Below, piece by piece: positions 7,335-16,665 of a DNA stretch of 64,000 bases. Position 1 is the first letter of the stretch; each line of letters opens with the position of its first letter. The translations under genes and the position numbers were made by a program. The notes beneath the pieces were generated by a model. That model saw only the letters and a program-made list of their open reading frames with translations, ran no database searches and was not told where the DNA came from. This DNA is from Cellulosimicrobium protaetiae. Its GTDB lineage: Bacteria; Actinomycetota; Actinomycetes; Actinomycetales; Cellulomonadaceae. The stretch is taken from assembly GCF_009708005.2 (NCBI RefSeq), contig NZ_CP052758.1, forward strand, positions 62,001 through 126,000. Reading direction: 5' to 3'.

Positions 7335-10300
7335 ATGAAGCTTCTCAGAACGGCCGTTGCCGGGCTGGCCGGTGCCGCCCTTCTCGGGGCGGGTCTCGCC
7401 GGCCCCTCGGCAGCCGACGAGACCTCGGACGAGGGCCTTCTGGCGAACTTCACCTTCGAGGAGGCAACGGGGACCGTCGACGGCGGCGCGGCGACGGCCG
7501 CCGTGCACGGCACTGTGAATCTCGTCGACGGTCCCGACGGCAAGGCCGCGCGGCTCGGCCGCGACTTCTGGCTCGACGTCACGAACCGCGACGGCTCACC
7601 GGTGCTGGCCGGTCATGACGCCGTCACCATCTCCTACGACAGCAAGCCCGACAGCGCGGGGAACACCGGCTGGACCGTCTTCGCCGCGTCCGGCCCAGGA
7701 ACCCAGACCTACGGCTCGGAGCACTATCTCGGGTACCTCGACCGGACGACCGGTCTGACGGTGGAACGCTATGCCAACACCGGCGGGCGAGACAGCACCG
7801 GGAACCTCACGAGCACGCGGCAGAACGACGGGTGGAAGCACGTCGACCTCGTCCTGGACGGGACGGAAGCGCGACTGTACGTCGACCAGAGGCTCGTCAC
7901 CATGAACCGCGCGGGCAAACCCCTGACCGAGATCCTCGGCGATGCGGGCGGGATCCTCCAGGTGGGCAGAGCAAACTGGGGAGCCGGTGAGTACTACTCG
8001 GGGCTGCTCGACAATCTCCGCGTGTACGACAGGGCGTTGACGTCCGCCGAGCTGGGCGTCCCGCCGGCTCCCGTCGACCTGGCCGCGGCCATCGCGATCC
8101 CGTCGTTCGTGACCGACGACCTCCCCGCCGAGGTCCTGGGTCGCGAGGTCACCTGGAGCGCCACCGGGGAATGGGCGGACCTGGTAGCACCCGATGGGAC
8201 GATCACCCACCCCGAGACCGGCTCTGCCCATGCCACCGTCACCGCGCACGTGGACGGCCTGGACGACCCGATCACCGGCGAGATCGAGATCCTCGCCGTC
8301 GGCGGTGCCGTCGCCTCCTACGTCAAGACCGTCACCACCACGAGCGGGGTGAAGGACGACCCCCTCGCCTACAACGATGATCGCCGCGCAGACGCCTGGT
8401 ACGTCGCCGCACGCGCGCGGGGCGCGGAAGCGTGGGAGCCGTTGAACCGCTCCCAGGCGATCCTGTACGCCGCCTGGGCAGGAGACCAGGGTGCGCAGCC
8501 GAACGCGCAGCTCGGCTCGCCGACACCCCTCCGGTTCGCCGACGGCAGCCTCGGCGCCGTCGCAGCGCAGAACAACGCCACCGACTCGATCTACGTGTGG
8601 GACAGCCCTGACGGCGCCACGTTCACCAACCAGCGCACGGTCCGCGTCTCGGCGGACGGATCGCCCGTGAGCGACCCCAGGATCGTGCACGACGCAGCTG
8701 GCGGCGTCTACAAGGTCTTCTGGAACGACCCGCTGGACGGTGGTGGGCGCGTCGCCACCCTGGCGGACCTCGACGCAGACGCGGTCCCGTCGCAGGCCTC
8801 GCAGGCCGATCCGCGGCAGATGGGCGTGACCGGACCCGGGCTGCCGGCGTTCGCGGCGCAGGACGAGGCGAGCACCTTCTCTCTGACGCCGCAGGAGTAC
8901 GACACGTTCGTGACGAACTACGTCGATCTGCGCAACACCGGTGTGGTCGAGCTCGACGACGTCGCGGTGGACAGCGGCCAGGACGTCACGGCCGCAGACC
9001 TTCCGGCCACCGCTCGGATGACCTACACCGACGGCTCGACCAAGGACCTGCCGGTCCGGTGGGACCAGGAGCAGCTCGAGGCCCTGGACTCCTCGACATC
9101 CGGGGAGTACGTGATCGAGGGCGCCGTGCAGCAGACCACCGAAGCCATGGTCAACGACGCGCGGGCCGACCCGCACCTGTTCTTCAACGACGACGACGGC
9201 TACTGGTACCTCACGGGCTCGCACTACTCGATCCCGTCCGACGCCCCCGACAGCCAGATCCATGACCGGAACGCCTACCGCAAGATCGGCCTCAAGCGGG
9301 CCCGGACGATCGAGGGACTGAGCGACGCCACCGAACAGATCGTCATCGACCCGGACGACGGCACCGTCGGGCACGAGGACCAGTACCCGAACACGTTCTA
9401 CGGCTGGGGCGGCTATATCTGGGCGCAGGAGTTCCACAAGATCAACGGCACCTGGTGGATCGTCGCCGGCATGAACCGGGGCTACGCCCCCACCGGAGGC
9501 TGGTGCGACAACACCGTGATGATCCCCTACACGGGCGACGAGGCGTCCTTCGCCAACGGAGGATTCCTGAAAGAGGAGAACTGGGGCCAGCCCGTGGTCC
9601 TCGAGGGAGCCGCCTTCGACGTGTCATACCTCGAGCGCGAGGAGGACGGCGTGACGCAGGGCTACTGGGTGATGCCCCGCAACGCCGAGCTCTGGGTGGC
9701 GAAGGCGACCATGGGCGAGACCGGCACGGTCCCGCTCGTCGACGGCGCGATGAAGCGCATCTACGCCATCCACCAGCCCTGGGAGTACGGGAAGAGCGCA
9801 CCCACACCCTCTGACACCAACGAGGGACGCGACCAGGGAATCGTCGAAGCCCCGTTCATGATCGAGCACGGTGACCACGTCTACCTCACCTACTCCGGCG
9901 GCACCGTCGACAAGTACTACGACCTGGGCCTCCTGCGCGCGCCGAAGGACGCCGATCTGCAAGACCCGAACAGCTGGACGGCGGTCGACTTCCCCGTGCT
10001 CGACGCGAACGACACCGCCGACGGGCAGATCGGCGGCGAGGCGCACGCCGGCACCGGGCACAACTCCTTCGCGATCGACGACACCGGCAACCTCGTCCTG
10101 GCCTACCACGCCCGCCCCTATCCCGAGCAGCACGGCGGCAACGGCGCAGGCGGCCTGTTCGACCCTGACCGCAACTCGTGGTTCAAGGCCGTGAACGTCC
10201 GCGCCAACGGCATGCTCGACCTCTCCCTGAGCAGCGAGCAGGAGGTCGCCCCCGAGAACCGGACGGTGCGCGTCACCGTCGTCGTTCGCGCTGCGGCACC

Positions 10301-10562
10301 CGTCGTGACCGTGACGGCCACCACCCGCTGCGTCGCGGGCAAGAACGTGCTCGCCGTCACGACCAGCAACGACGGCGACGGGCCGGTCGGGCTGACGGTG
10401 CGGACGCCCTTCGGGTTCCGCGAGGTCACCGTGCCCGGCGGCCGGTCCACGACCACGTCGTTCACCACCCGCCAGGTCAGTGTCGACGCGGGCGAGGTCC
10501 TGGTCTCCGCCGACGGCGGCGACTCGACGTCCACCACCTACCCTGCCGCGTCCTGCGGCTGA
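7335..10562 (+). CDS. Secreted LamG + two-lobe GH43 glycosidase
   Basis: This 1075-residue protein has a signal peptide (MKLLRTAVAGLAGAALLGAG), a LamG domain (about 35-230), an Ig-like segment, an incomplete GH43-like lobe (VSDPRIVHDAAGGVYKVFWN), another Ig-like segment and a complete GH43 domain (about 600-960). The complete lobe shows Asp in ARADPHLFF, Asp in AAFDVSYLE, Glu in IVEAPFMIEH and the late His in GTGHNSFAID. The first lobe keeps only the RDP-like Asp, so it is probably non-catalytic. It ends with the shared two-Cys module (TTRCVAGKNVLAVTTSN to ASCG). ATG 7335 is used because AAGGAG ends six bases upstream; ATG 7329 would abut it. Third gene of the operon. Confidence 0.9.
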   Translation: MKLLRTAVAGLAGAALLGAGLAGPSAADETSDEGLLANFTFEEATGTVDGGAATAAVHGTVNLVDGPDGKAARLGRDFWLDVTNRDGSPVLAGHDAVTISYDSKPDSAGNTGWTVFAASGPGTQTYGSEHYLGYLDRTTGLTVERYANTGGRDSTGNLTSTRQNDGWKHVDLVLDGTEARLYVDQRLVTMNRAGKPLTEILGDAGGILQVGRANWGAGEYYSGLLDNLRVYDRALTSAELGVPPAPVDLAAAIAIPSFVTDDLPAEVLGREVTWSATGEWADLVAPDGTITHPETGSAHATVTAHVDGLDDPITGEIEILAVGGAVASYVKTVTTTSGVKDDPLAYNDDRRADAWYVAARARGAEAWEPLNRSQAILYAAWAGDQGAQPNAQLGSPTPLRFADGSLGAVAAQNNATDSIYVWDSPDGATFTNQRTVRVSADGSPVSDPRIVHDAAGGVYKVFWNDPLDGGGRVATLADLDADAVPSQASQADPRQMGVTGPGLPAFAAQDEASTFSLTPQEYDTFVTNYVDLRNTGVVELDDVAVDSGQDVTAADLPATARMTYTDGSTKDLPVRWDQEQLEALDSSTSGEYVIEGAVQQTTEAMVNDARADPHLFFNDDDGYWYLTGSHYSIPSDAPDSQIHDRNAYRKIGLKRARTIEGLSDATEQIVIDPDDGTVGHEDQYPNTFYGWGGYIWAQEFHKINGTWWIVAGMNRGYAPTGGWCDNTVMIPYTGDEASFANGGFLKEENWGQPVVLEGAAFDVSYLEREEDGVTQGYWVMPRNAELWVAKATMGETGTVPLVDGAMKRIYAIHQPWEYGKSAPTPSDTNEGRDQGIVEAPFMIEHGDHVYLTYSGGTVDKYYDLGLLRAPKDADLQDPNSWTAVDFPVLDANDTADGQIGGEAHAGTGHNSFAIDDTGNLVLAYHARPYPEQHGGNGAGGLFDPDRNSWFKAVNVRANGMLDLSLSSEQEVAPENRTVRVTVVVRAAAPVVTVTATTRCVAGKNVLAVTTSNDGDGPVGLTVRTPFGFREVTVPGGRSTTTSFTTRQVSVDAGEVLVSADGGDSTSTTYPAASCG

Positions 10563-10592
10563 ACGACCACACACTCGATGAGGAGAGAGCAC

Positions 10593-13500
10593 ATGACCCA
10601 GCGATGGATGAGAGCGCTCGCGGGGGCGATGGTCGTCCCGCTCGCGCTGTCGCTCGCGCCGGCCGCAGCCACGGCCGCAACCAGCGAGGCTCCGACGAAC
10701 GGGCTTCTCGCCGCGTACGACTTCGCCGACGGCTCCGGGACCGCCTTGACCGACGTCAGCGGCAACGGCGTCGACGGAAGCCTGGTGGCAGGCGGCCGGT
10801 GGCGGGCAGGGACGCTCGCCTTCGACGGCGGGAACTACGTCAGGCTGCCCGACGGCGTCCTTCAGGGCAGGACCGCGGCGACGGTCACAGTGATGGCCAA
10901 GCCCGACGCCACCGCGCTGGGCCGCAACAACTTCCTCTGGAGCTTCGGCGGCTCGGGAGACGCCGCGACCGGCCAGTTCTTCCTCGGCACGAACTCCCAT
11001 CGCGCCGCCATCTCCCCGACCAACTGGCGTGGGGAGCAGCAGGTGGCGTGGGGCGCATACCAGGCAGGCGTCTGGCGCCAGACCACCGTGACGATCGAGC
11101 CCGACGACAACGGCACCTCGACCCTGACCGCGTACCTCGACGGGGTGCAGGTCGCGCAGAAGACCGGATCGACCGTCAGCCTCGACGACCTCACCACCCA
11201 CACCAACAACCTCATCGGCCGCTCCTCCTACAACGGCGACGCGGCCTTCACCGGCGAAATCAGCAACGTGCGTGTCTACGACCGTGCGCTGAGCGCCGAC
11301 GAGGTCGCGCAGGCCGCCGCCGCCGACGCGACCGAGGCCGCCGACGAGGCGGCATTCACCGCCGCCCTCGACGCGCTCACGCTCGGCGACACCGGCAACG
11401 TCACGGCCGACCTGGAGCTCCCGAGCGAGATCTCCGGCGCTCAGGTGACGTGGACCTCGAGCAACCCGGCCGTGATCACCGACGACGGCAAGGTCACACC
11501 GAGCACCGACGACGCCACCGTGACCCTCACCGCTACGGTCACCCTCGGCGGATACTCCGCACAGAAGCGCTTCACGGTGATGGTTCCCGCACCCATCGAG
11601 ACCGCGGAACAGGCAGCCGCCCGCCTCGTCCTGCCCTACGTGCTCACCGCAGGCACCACCCTGCCCACCGAGGTCGCCGGGGCGGACGTGACGTGGGCGT
11701 CCGACGACGAGAGCCTGGTCACCGCCGCGGGCGAGGTCGTCGGCGCAGCAGAAGGGCTCGCCGACGTCGAGCTCACCGCGACCGTGACGCTCGGCGCAGC
11801 CAGCGCCACCAAGGTGTTCCGCCAGAAGGTCTCCGAGGCCGACCCCGCGTTCGTCGCCGGCTACACCCGCAAGGCGCTGGGTGGACATGAGGCGATGCTC
11901 GACCTCAGCATGCACCTCGCGCTGAGCACGGACGGCACCCCGTTCCGCGCACTGAACCTCAACCAGGGCGTGCTGTGGCCGGAGGCCGACTTCGAGGCCG
12001 AACCACGCAGCGGCGTCACCAAGCAGCTGAGCGACCCCTACGTCTTCCGGATGAAGGACGGCTCGTTCGGCGTCATCGCCACCCAGACGAACCGCGACGG
12101 GGCGCACGACGAGACCGCGACGGGCAAGGCTCTGCTGTTCACCTCCGACGACCTCGTCCAGTTCGAGCAGGCTGACGAACTGCTCGACCTGCGCACCGAC
12201 GAGCAGGTCGTCGAGCCGGCGGTCGACTTCGACGGCTCCGCGGGCGAGTACCGCATCACCTGGCGCACGCCCGACGGTGCGACCTTCGTGAACACGACGG
12301 CCGACTTCTCCGAGATCTCCACGCCGCGCGCGAGCTCGGTCACGAGCGCGTCGGATGCTCCCGACGCGAACATCGACGACGCCGTCCTGCGCAGCGAGGC
12401 GGTGCTCACGAGGTCCGAGGCCGACGTGCTCTCGCGCCGCTTCACACCTGTGACGAACACGGCGATCGACGCCCCGGCGGACCTCGAGCTCGCCGTCGGT
12501 GACGACCTGCCGAGCACCGACGACCTGGCCCGTGCGGCGCAGGCGCAGGCGACCTACTCCGACGGCTCCGGCGGGGACATCGCCGTGGACTGGGACGCGG
12601 CCGACCTCGCCGCCGTCGACACCACGACGCCGGGCACCTACGAGGTCTCGGGAACGGTCCGCACCGTCGACCAGCTCCCGCTGCGCAGCGAGGCGAAGGC
12701 CGACCCGCAGGTCTTCATGTGGGAGGGCAAGTACTACTTCCTGGCCACCACCGAGGACGACCATCAGCGCAGCCTCTACCTGTACGAGTCCGAGACGCTC
12801 GAAGGGCTGGCCACGGCTGAGCGCCACATCATCTACGACGACTGGGACAACCTCGCCTGGGCGCCGGAGGTGCACGAGCTCGACGGTTCGCTCTACCTCA
12901 ACTGGGCCCGCGGGAGCACGTGGGACCGCGTGACGTCCACGGTCGCCAAGCTCGACGAGGGCGGTGACATCCTCGACCCGGACGACTGGGGCTTCGACGA
13001 GGCGCAGCCGGTGGTCCGCGAGGACGGGACTGCGCTGAAGTCCGACGGCATCACGCTCGACATGACGTACTTCGAGGCGAACGGCCAGTGGTACGCGATG
13101 TGGTCGCAGCGCACGACGCGTCCGTACATCGACTCCGCCGACCTGTGGATCGCCACGATCGATCCCGCGCAGCCGTGGCGGCTCACCTCCGACGCCGTCA
13201 CGATCGCGCGCCCGACCTACGCGTGGGAGCGCTCGACCGAGGTGGTCGAGGGTCCGTTCGCGCTGCACCACGACGGCAAGCTCGTCATCACGTTCTCCGG
13301 CGCGGGTACCGACCGCACCTACATGGTCGGACAGCTCGAGGTCGACGAGGACGCCGACCTGCTCGACCCGACGTCGTGGACGAAGCTGAACGCCCCGCTG
13401 CTGACGTCGGCGAGCGTTCCCGGCCAGTTCGGGCCCGGGCACAACGCCTACTTCACCGACACCGACGGCACGCTGATCACGTCGATCCACGCGCGCGTCA

Positions 13501-13913
13501 ATGGCGGGCCGCGGGTCTCGGGCGTCCGCGCCGTGCGATGGGGCGAGTTCGGCAACCTGCTGCTCGACCTGACCGCCGACCGTCAGGCGCTGCCCGAGAA
13601 CCGCGACGTCACACTCACGATCACGGTGACCGGACTCGCTGAGCCGATTCTCTCGGCCGCGGCCACCACACGCTGCGTGGCGGGACGGAACGTGCTGGTG
13701 GCGACCCTCACGAACCACGGAACGGCGCCGCAGACGGTGACCGTCACGACGCCGCACGGCGTGCGGTCGGCGATCGCCATCGGCGCCGGAAAGTCGGTGT
13801 CGACGTCGTTCGCGACCCGTCTGACCGACCTTCCCGCCGGCACCGTGACGGCGCAGGCGCACGGCTCGGGCGACGAGGCGACCGCACACTACCCCGCCGG
13901 ATCCTGCCGCTGA
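10593..13913 (+). CDS. Secreted LamG + two-lobe GH43 glycosidase
   Basis: This 1106-residue protein has a signal peptide, a LamG domain (about 30-245), two Ig-like repeats, a partial GH43-like lobe (LSDPYVFRMKDGSFGVIATQ) and a complete GH43 domain. Catalytic-type residues of the latter are Asp in KADPQVFMW, Asp in LDMTYFEANG, Glu in VVEGPFALHH and His in GPGHNAYF. It ends with the shared two-Cys module (TTRCVAGRNVLVATLTN to GSCR). ATG 10593 is preceded by AGGAGAGAG; ATG 10578 is too close to the previous stop to have its own site. The gap to the previous gene is 30 bp, so the genes are co-transcribed. It is a paralogue of the genes on both sides. Confidence 0.9.
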   Translation: MTQRWMRALAGAMVVPLALSLAPAAATAATSEAPTNGLLAAYDFADGSGTALTDVSGNGVDGSLVAGGRWRAGTLAFDGGNYVRLPDGVLQGRTAATVTVMAKPDATALGRNNFLWSFGGSGDAATGQFFLGTNSHRAAISPTNWRGEQQVAWGAYQAGVWRQTTVTIEPDDNGTSTLTAYLDGVQVAQKTGSTVSLDDLTTHTNNLIGRSSYNGDAAFTGEISNVRVYDRALSADEVAQAAAADATEAADEAAFTAALDALTLGDTGNVTADLELPSEISGAQVTWTSSNPAVITDDGKVTPSTDDATVTLTATVTLGGYSAQKRFTVMVPAPIETAEQAAARLVLPYVLTAGTTLPTEVAGADVTWASDDESLVTAAGEVVGAAEGLADVELTATVTLGAASATKVFRQKVSEADPAFVAGYTRKALGGHEAMLDLSMHLALSTDGTPFRALNLNQGVLWPEADFEAEPRSGVTKQLSDPYVFRMKDGSFGVIATQTNRDGAHDETATGKALLFTSDDLVQFEQADELLDLRTDEQVVEPAVDFDGSAGEYRITWRTPDGATFVNTTADFSEISTPRASSVTSASDAPDANIDDAVLRSEAVLTRSEADVLSRRFTPVTNTAIDAPADLELAVGDDLPSTDDLARAAQAQATYSDGSGGDIAVDWDAADLAAVDTTTPGTYEVSGTVRTVDQLPLRSEAKADPQVFMWEGKYYFLATTEDDHQRSLYLYESETLEGLATAERHIIYDDWDNLAWAPEVHELDGSLYLNWARGSTWDRVTSTVAKLDEGGDILDPDDWGFDEAQPVVREDGTALKSDGITLDMTYFEANGQWYAMWSQRTTRPYIDSADLWIATIDPAQPWRLTSDAVTIARPTYAWERSTEVVEGPFALHHDGKLVITFSGAGTDRTYMVGQLEVDEDADLLDPTSWTKLNAPLLTSASVPGQFGPGHNAYFTDTDGTLITSIHARVNGGPRVSGVRAVRWGEFGNLLLDLTADRQALPENRDVTLTITVTGLAEPILSAAATTRCVAGRNVLVATLTNHGTAPQTVTVTTPHGVRSAIAIGAGKSVSTSFATRLTDLPAGTVTAQAHGSGDEATAHYPAGSCR

Positions 13914-13941
13914 CGCGGCCCTGGACGAAAGGAGCAACGAG

Positions 13942-16551
13942 ATGACCAGAACCACACGAAGCCGACGGCCCCTCGCCGCGCTGGCGCTGCTGCCACTCCT
14001 CGCCTGCACGCTCCCGGCGGTCGCGGCACCGGCCTCCGCGATCGACGGCACGACCGACGGGCTGCTCGTCGCCTACGACTTCTCCGAGGTCGGCGGCACG
14101 GTCCTCCACGACGTCGCCGACGCCGGCGGAAACCAGCACGGGACGGTCACCGGCGGCGCTGCATGGCGGAACGGGGCGATGACTTTCACCGGGAGCAACT
14201 ACGTGACGCTCCCCGACGCCCTGCTCGCCGGCCGGACCGACGCGACCGTCGTCGTCGAGGCACTCCCCTCAGCGAGCACCCTGACGTCGAGCGCGTTCCT
14301 CTGGAACCTCGGCGGGTCGGGCAACGACCGGACCGGACAGTTCTTCGTCCACACCCAAGGACACCGCGCCTCGATCTCGCCCACCAACTACGCAGCCGAA
14401 CAGACGGCGCAGGCACCCCAGCCGTTCGCCGCCGACCGGTGGCAGTCGATCACGGCATCGATCTCGGCGAACGACGACGGTGCGACGTCGACGCTGTCCC
14501 TGTTCGTCGACGGCGTCCAAGTTGCGCAGAAGACGAACTCCACCGTGGGGCTTGACGACCTGAGGACGCACACCAAGAACCTGATCGGCGCGTCCGCCTA
14601 CTCGGGGGACGCGAAGTTCACCGGAGCCATCAGCAGCTTCCGGGTCTACGACCGGGCGCTGAGCGCAGCCGAGATCACCGATCTCGCGGCCGCTGACGCG
14701 GCGACGTCCGCCCAGGAGACGCTCGCGGGGATCGACCTCGGGGACACCTCCGCCGTGTCGCAGGACCTCGACCTGCCGACCAGCGGTGGGGTGACGTGGA
14801 CGACGTCGAACGCCGGCGTCGTCGAGGCCGACGGCACGATCCACCGGATCGAGACTTCGTCGCAGGACGCGACGTTGACCGCCACGGTCGACGTGCGCGG
14901 CGAGACCGCGCAGCGGATGTTCCCCGTGACGGTCGCAGCGCTGCCGCCGGCCGCCGAACGCGCGGCAGCCGATCTCGACGCGGTCGCACTCATCGGCCTC
15001 GACGACGTCCGTGACCACCTCGCGCTCCCCCTGACGGGGGAGGAGTACGGCAGCGCGATCACCTGGTCCGCGGAGCCGGCCGGCGTCGTCTCGACCGAGC
15101 GCGAGGGTGAGAGAGCGCCGGGCTTCGTGACCCGACCGGCCTTCGGTGATCCCGACGTGGAGGTGGTGCTGACGGCGCACGCCGAAGGTACCGACGTCGT
15201 CCGGACGTTCGACGCCACGGTCAAGGCACTGCCCGCACCCGAGGACCCCTCGGCCTACCTGTTCGCGCACTTCACCGCGGGACGCTCACCGAACGTGAGC
15301 AACGAGCAGATCTACTTCGCCACGAGCGAGGACGGCACGAGCTGGACGGACCTGAACGACGAGAAGCCGGTCCTGACGTCGACCGTCGGTGAGACCGGCG
15401 CCCGGGACCCGTTCCTGGTGCGGGCCCCGGGAGGGGACAAGTTCTACCTCCTCGCCACAGACCTCTCCACCGCCAAGTACGGCTGGCACTTCACCCCCGA
15501 CAACCCGGGCAGCAAGAGCCTTGTCGTATGGGAGTCGACCGACCTGGTGAACTGGTCGGCACCGCGCCTGGCCGACGTCGCCTCACGGATCCCGAATGCC
15601 GGTGCCGCCTGGGCGCCCGAGGCCACCTATGACCCGGCGACCGGTGAGTACATGGTCTATTGGGCGACCATCTCGGGAGCACCTGCCGACCACCCCCTCG
15701 GGAATACGCTGGGCGACCCGATGAACATGTACTACGCGACGACCCGCGACTTCGTGACCTTCTCCGACCCGGTGAAGTGGATCGACCGCCAGACCTCGAT
15801 CATCGACACCACGATGCTCGAGGTGGACGGGGTCTTCTACCGCGCCTCCGGCGACGGTCAGATCACGATCGAGCGCAGCACCGATCCCTACGCCGTGACG
15901 ATCAGCCCTGGCGCCATGGAGGAGAACCCCGGCGGATGGGAGCGCGTGAGCACGCTGCGCGACATCTTCGGCAATGACGGGTACTCGGGAAACCGACTGG
16001 AAGGACCGGAGCTGTTCGCCTACAACCCCGAGGACTGGCAGACCGACGGGTCGGGCGCGAAGGTCCCCACCTGGGGCCTCATCGCCGACCGGTACAACAG
16101 CGGCCAGGGGTACATGCCGTTCCGTTCGACCGACCTCGCGGGCGACTCCCCGCTCTCGGCAGGCGGAGCGTGGTCGGTCGGCGACGACATCGACTTCGGC
16201 GCCGTCCTCAAGAGGCACGGAACCATCCTGCCGATCACCCAGAACGAGCACGACCGGCTGCAGCGCGCCTACGGGGACGCCCCTGCGCTCACCGTCACGG
16301 CGACGACACGGTGCGTCGCGGGCAAGAACGTCGTGGCCGCCACGATCACCAACGAGGGAGAGGCCGCAGCGACGGTCTCGGTGTCGTCCAGCTACGGCGA
16401 GCGGACCGGTGTGGTCATCGGCGCAGGAGCGAGCAAGACCCAGACGTTCTCGACCCGACTCGCCGAGGTGTCGGCCGGGTCGGTGTCGGTGTCGGTGGAC
16501 GACGGTGGAGCGGTGGTTGAGGCGACCTACCAGGCGTCTCACTGCGGCTGA
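13942..16551 (+). CDS. Secreted LamG/GH43 glycosidase
   Basis: This 869-residue protein has a signal peptide (to about residue 33), a LamG domain very like that of the preceding gene (SPTNYAAEQ, FVDGVQVAQKTNSTV), Ig-like segments and a single GH43 domain. The GH43 domain carries Asp in GARDPFLV, Asp in SIIDTTML and Glu in RLEGPELFAY. It resembles the GH43 of the divergent gene at 2074-4773 more than its operon neighbours. It ends with the shared two-Cys module (TTRCVAGKNVVAATITN to SHCG). GAAAGGAG lies eight bases before the ATG, and the gap to the previous gene is 28 bp. Last gene of the operon; a strong hairpin follows at 16574. Confidence 0.92.
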   Translation: MTRTTRSRRPLAALALLPLLACTLPAVAAPASAIDGTTDGLLVAYDFSEVGGTVLHDVADAGGNQHGTVTGGAAWRNGAMTFTGSNYVTLPDALLAGRTDATVVVEALPSASTLTSSAFLWNLGGSGNDRTGQFFVHTQGHRASISPTNYAAEQTAQAPQPFAADRWQSITASISANDDGATSTLSLFVDGVQVAQKTNSTVGLDDLRTHTKNLIGASAYSGDAKFTGAISSFRVYDRALSAAEITDLAAADAATSAQETLAGIDLGDTSAVSQDLDLPTSGGVTWTTSNAGVVEADGTIHRIETSSQDATLTATVDVRGETAQRMFPVTVAALPPAAERAAADLDAVALIGLDDVRDHLALPLTGEEYGSAITWSAEPAGVVSTEREGERAPGFVTRPAFGDPDVEVVLTAHAEGTDVVRTFDATVKALPAPEDPSAYLFAHFTAGRSPNVSNEQIYFATSEDGTSWTDLNDEKPVLTSTVGETGARDPFLVRAPGGDKFYLLATDLSTAKYGWHFTPDNPGSKSLVVWESTDLVNWSAPRLADVASRIPNAGAAWAPEATYDPATGEYMVYWATISGAPADHPLGNTLGDPMNMYYATTRDFVTFSDPVKWIDRQTSIIDTTMLEVDGVFYRASGDGQITIERSTDPYAVTISPGAMEENPGGWERVSTLRDIFGNDGYSGNRLEGPELFAYNPEDWQTDGSGAKVPTWGLIADRYNSGQGYMPFRSTDLAGDSPLSAGGAWSVGDDIDFGAVLKRHGTILPITQNEHDRLQRAYGDAPALTVTATTRCVAGKNVVAATITNEGEAAATVSVSSSYGERTGVVIGAGASKTQTFSTRLAEVSAGSVSVSVDDGGAVVEATYQASHCG

Positions 16552-16573
16552 GTCTGAGCGAGTACCGCTTCCG

Positions 16574-16601
16574 GGTGCCCCGTCGGTCTCGACGGGGCAC
16601 C
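16574..16601 (+). terminator. Terminator hairpin after the GH43 operon
   Basis: A perfect 12-bp stem (GGTGCCCCGTCG at 16574-16585, complement at 16590-16601) with a GTCT loop and a short T/C tail. It lies 22 bp after the operon's last stop codon. Confidence 0.85.
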
Positions 16602-16665
16602 TTCCACTACACGAGCGGCTTGGCTGCCACGTGAATCCGGGCGACACCCGATTGAGGAGATCCTG

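Noticed and set aside
9624-14051. A 1475-codon open frame on the minus strand
   Set aside because: It lies antisense to three GH43 coding regions, has no ribosome site and an Arg/Gly/Val-rich composition typical of antisense frames in high-GC DNA.
16597-16607. GCACCTTCCAC resembling the shared 16-bp element motif
   Set aside because: It is formed by the descending arm of the GH43 operon terminator and lacks the GTG half at the right distance, so I treat it as coincidence.
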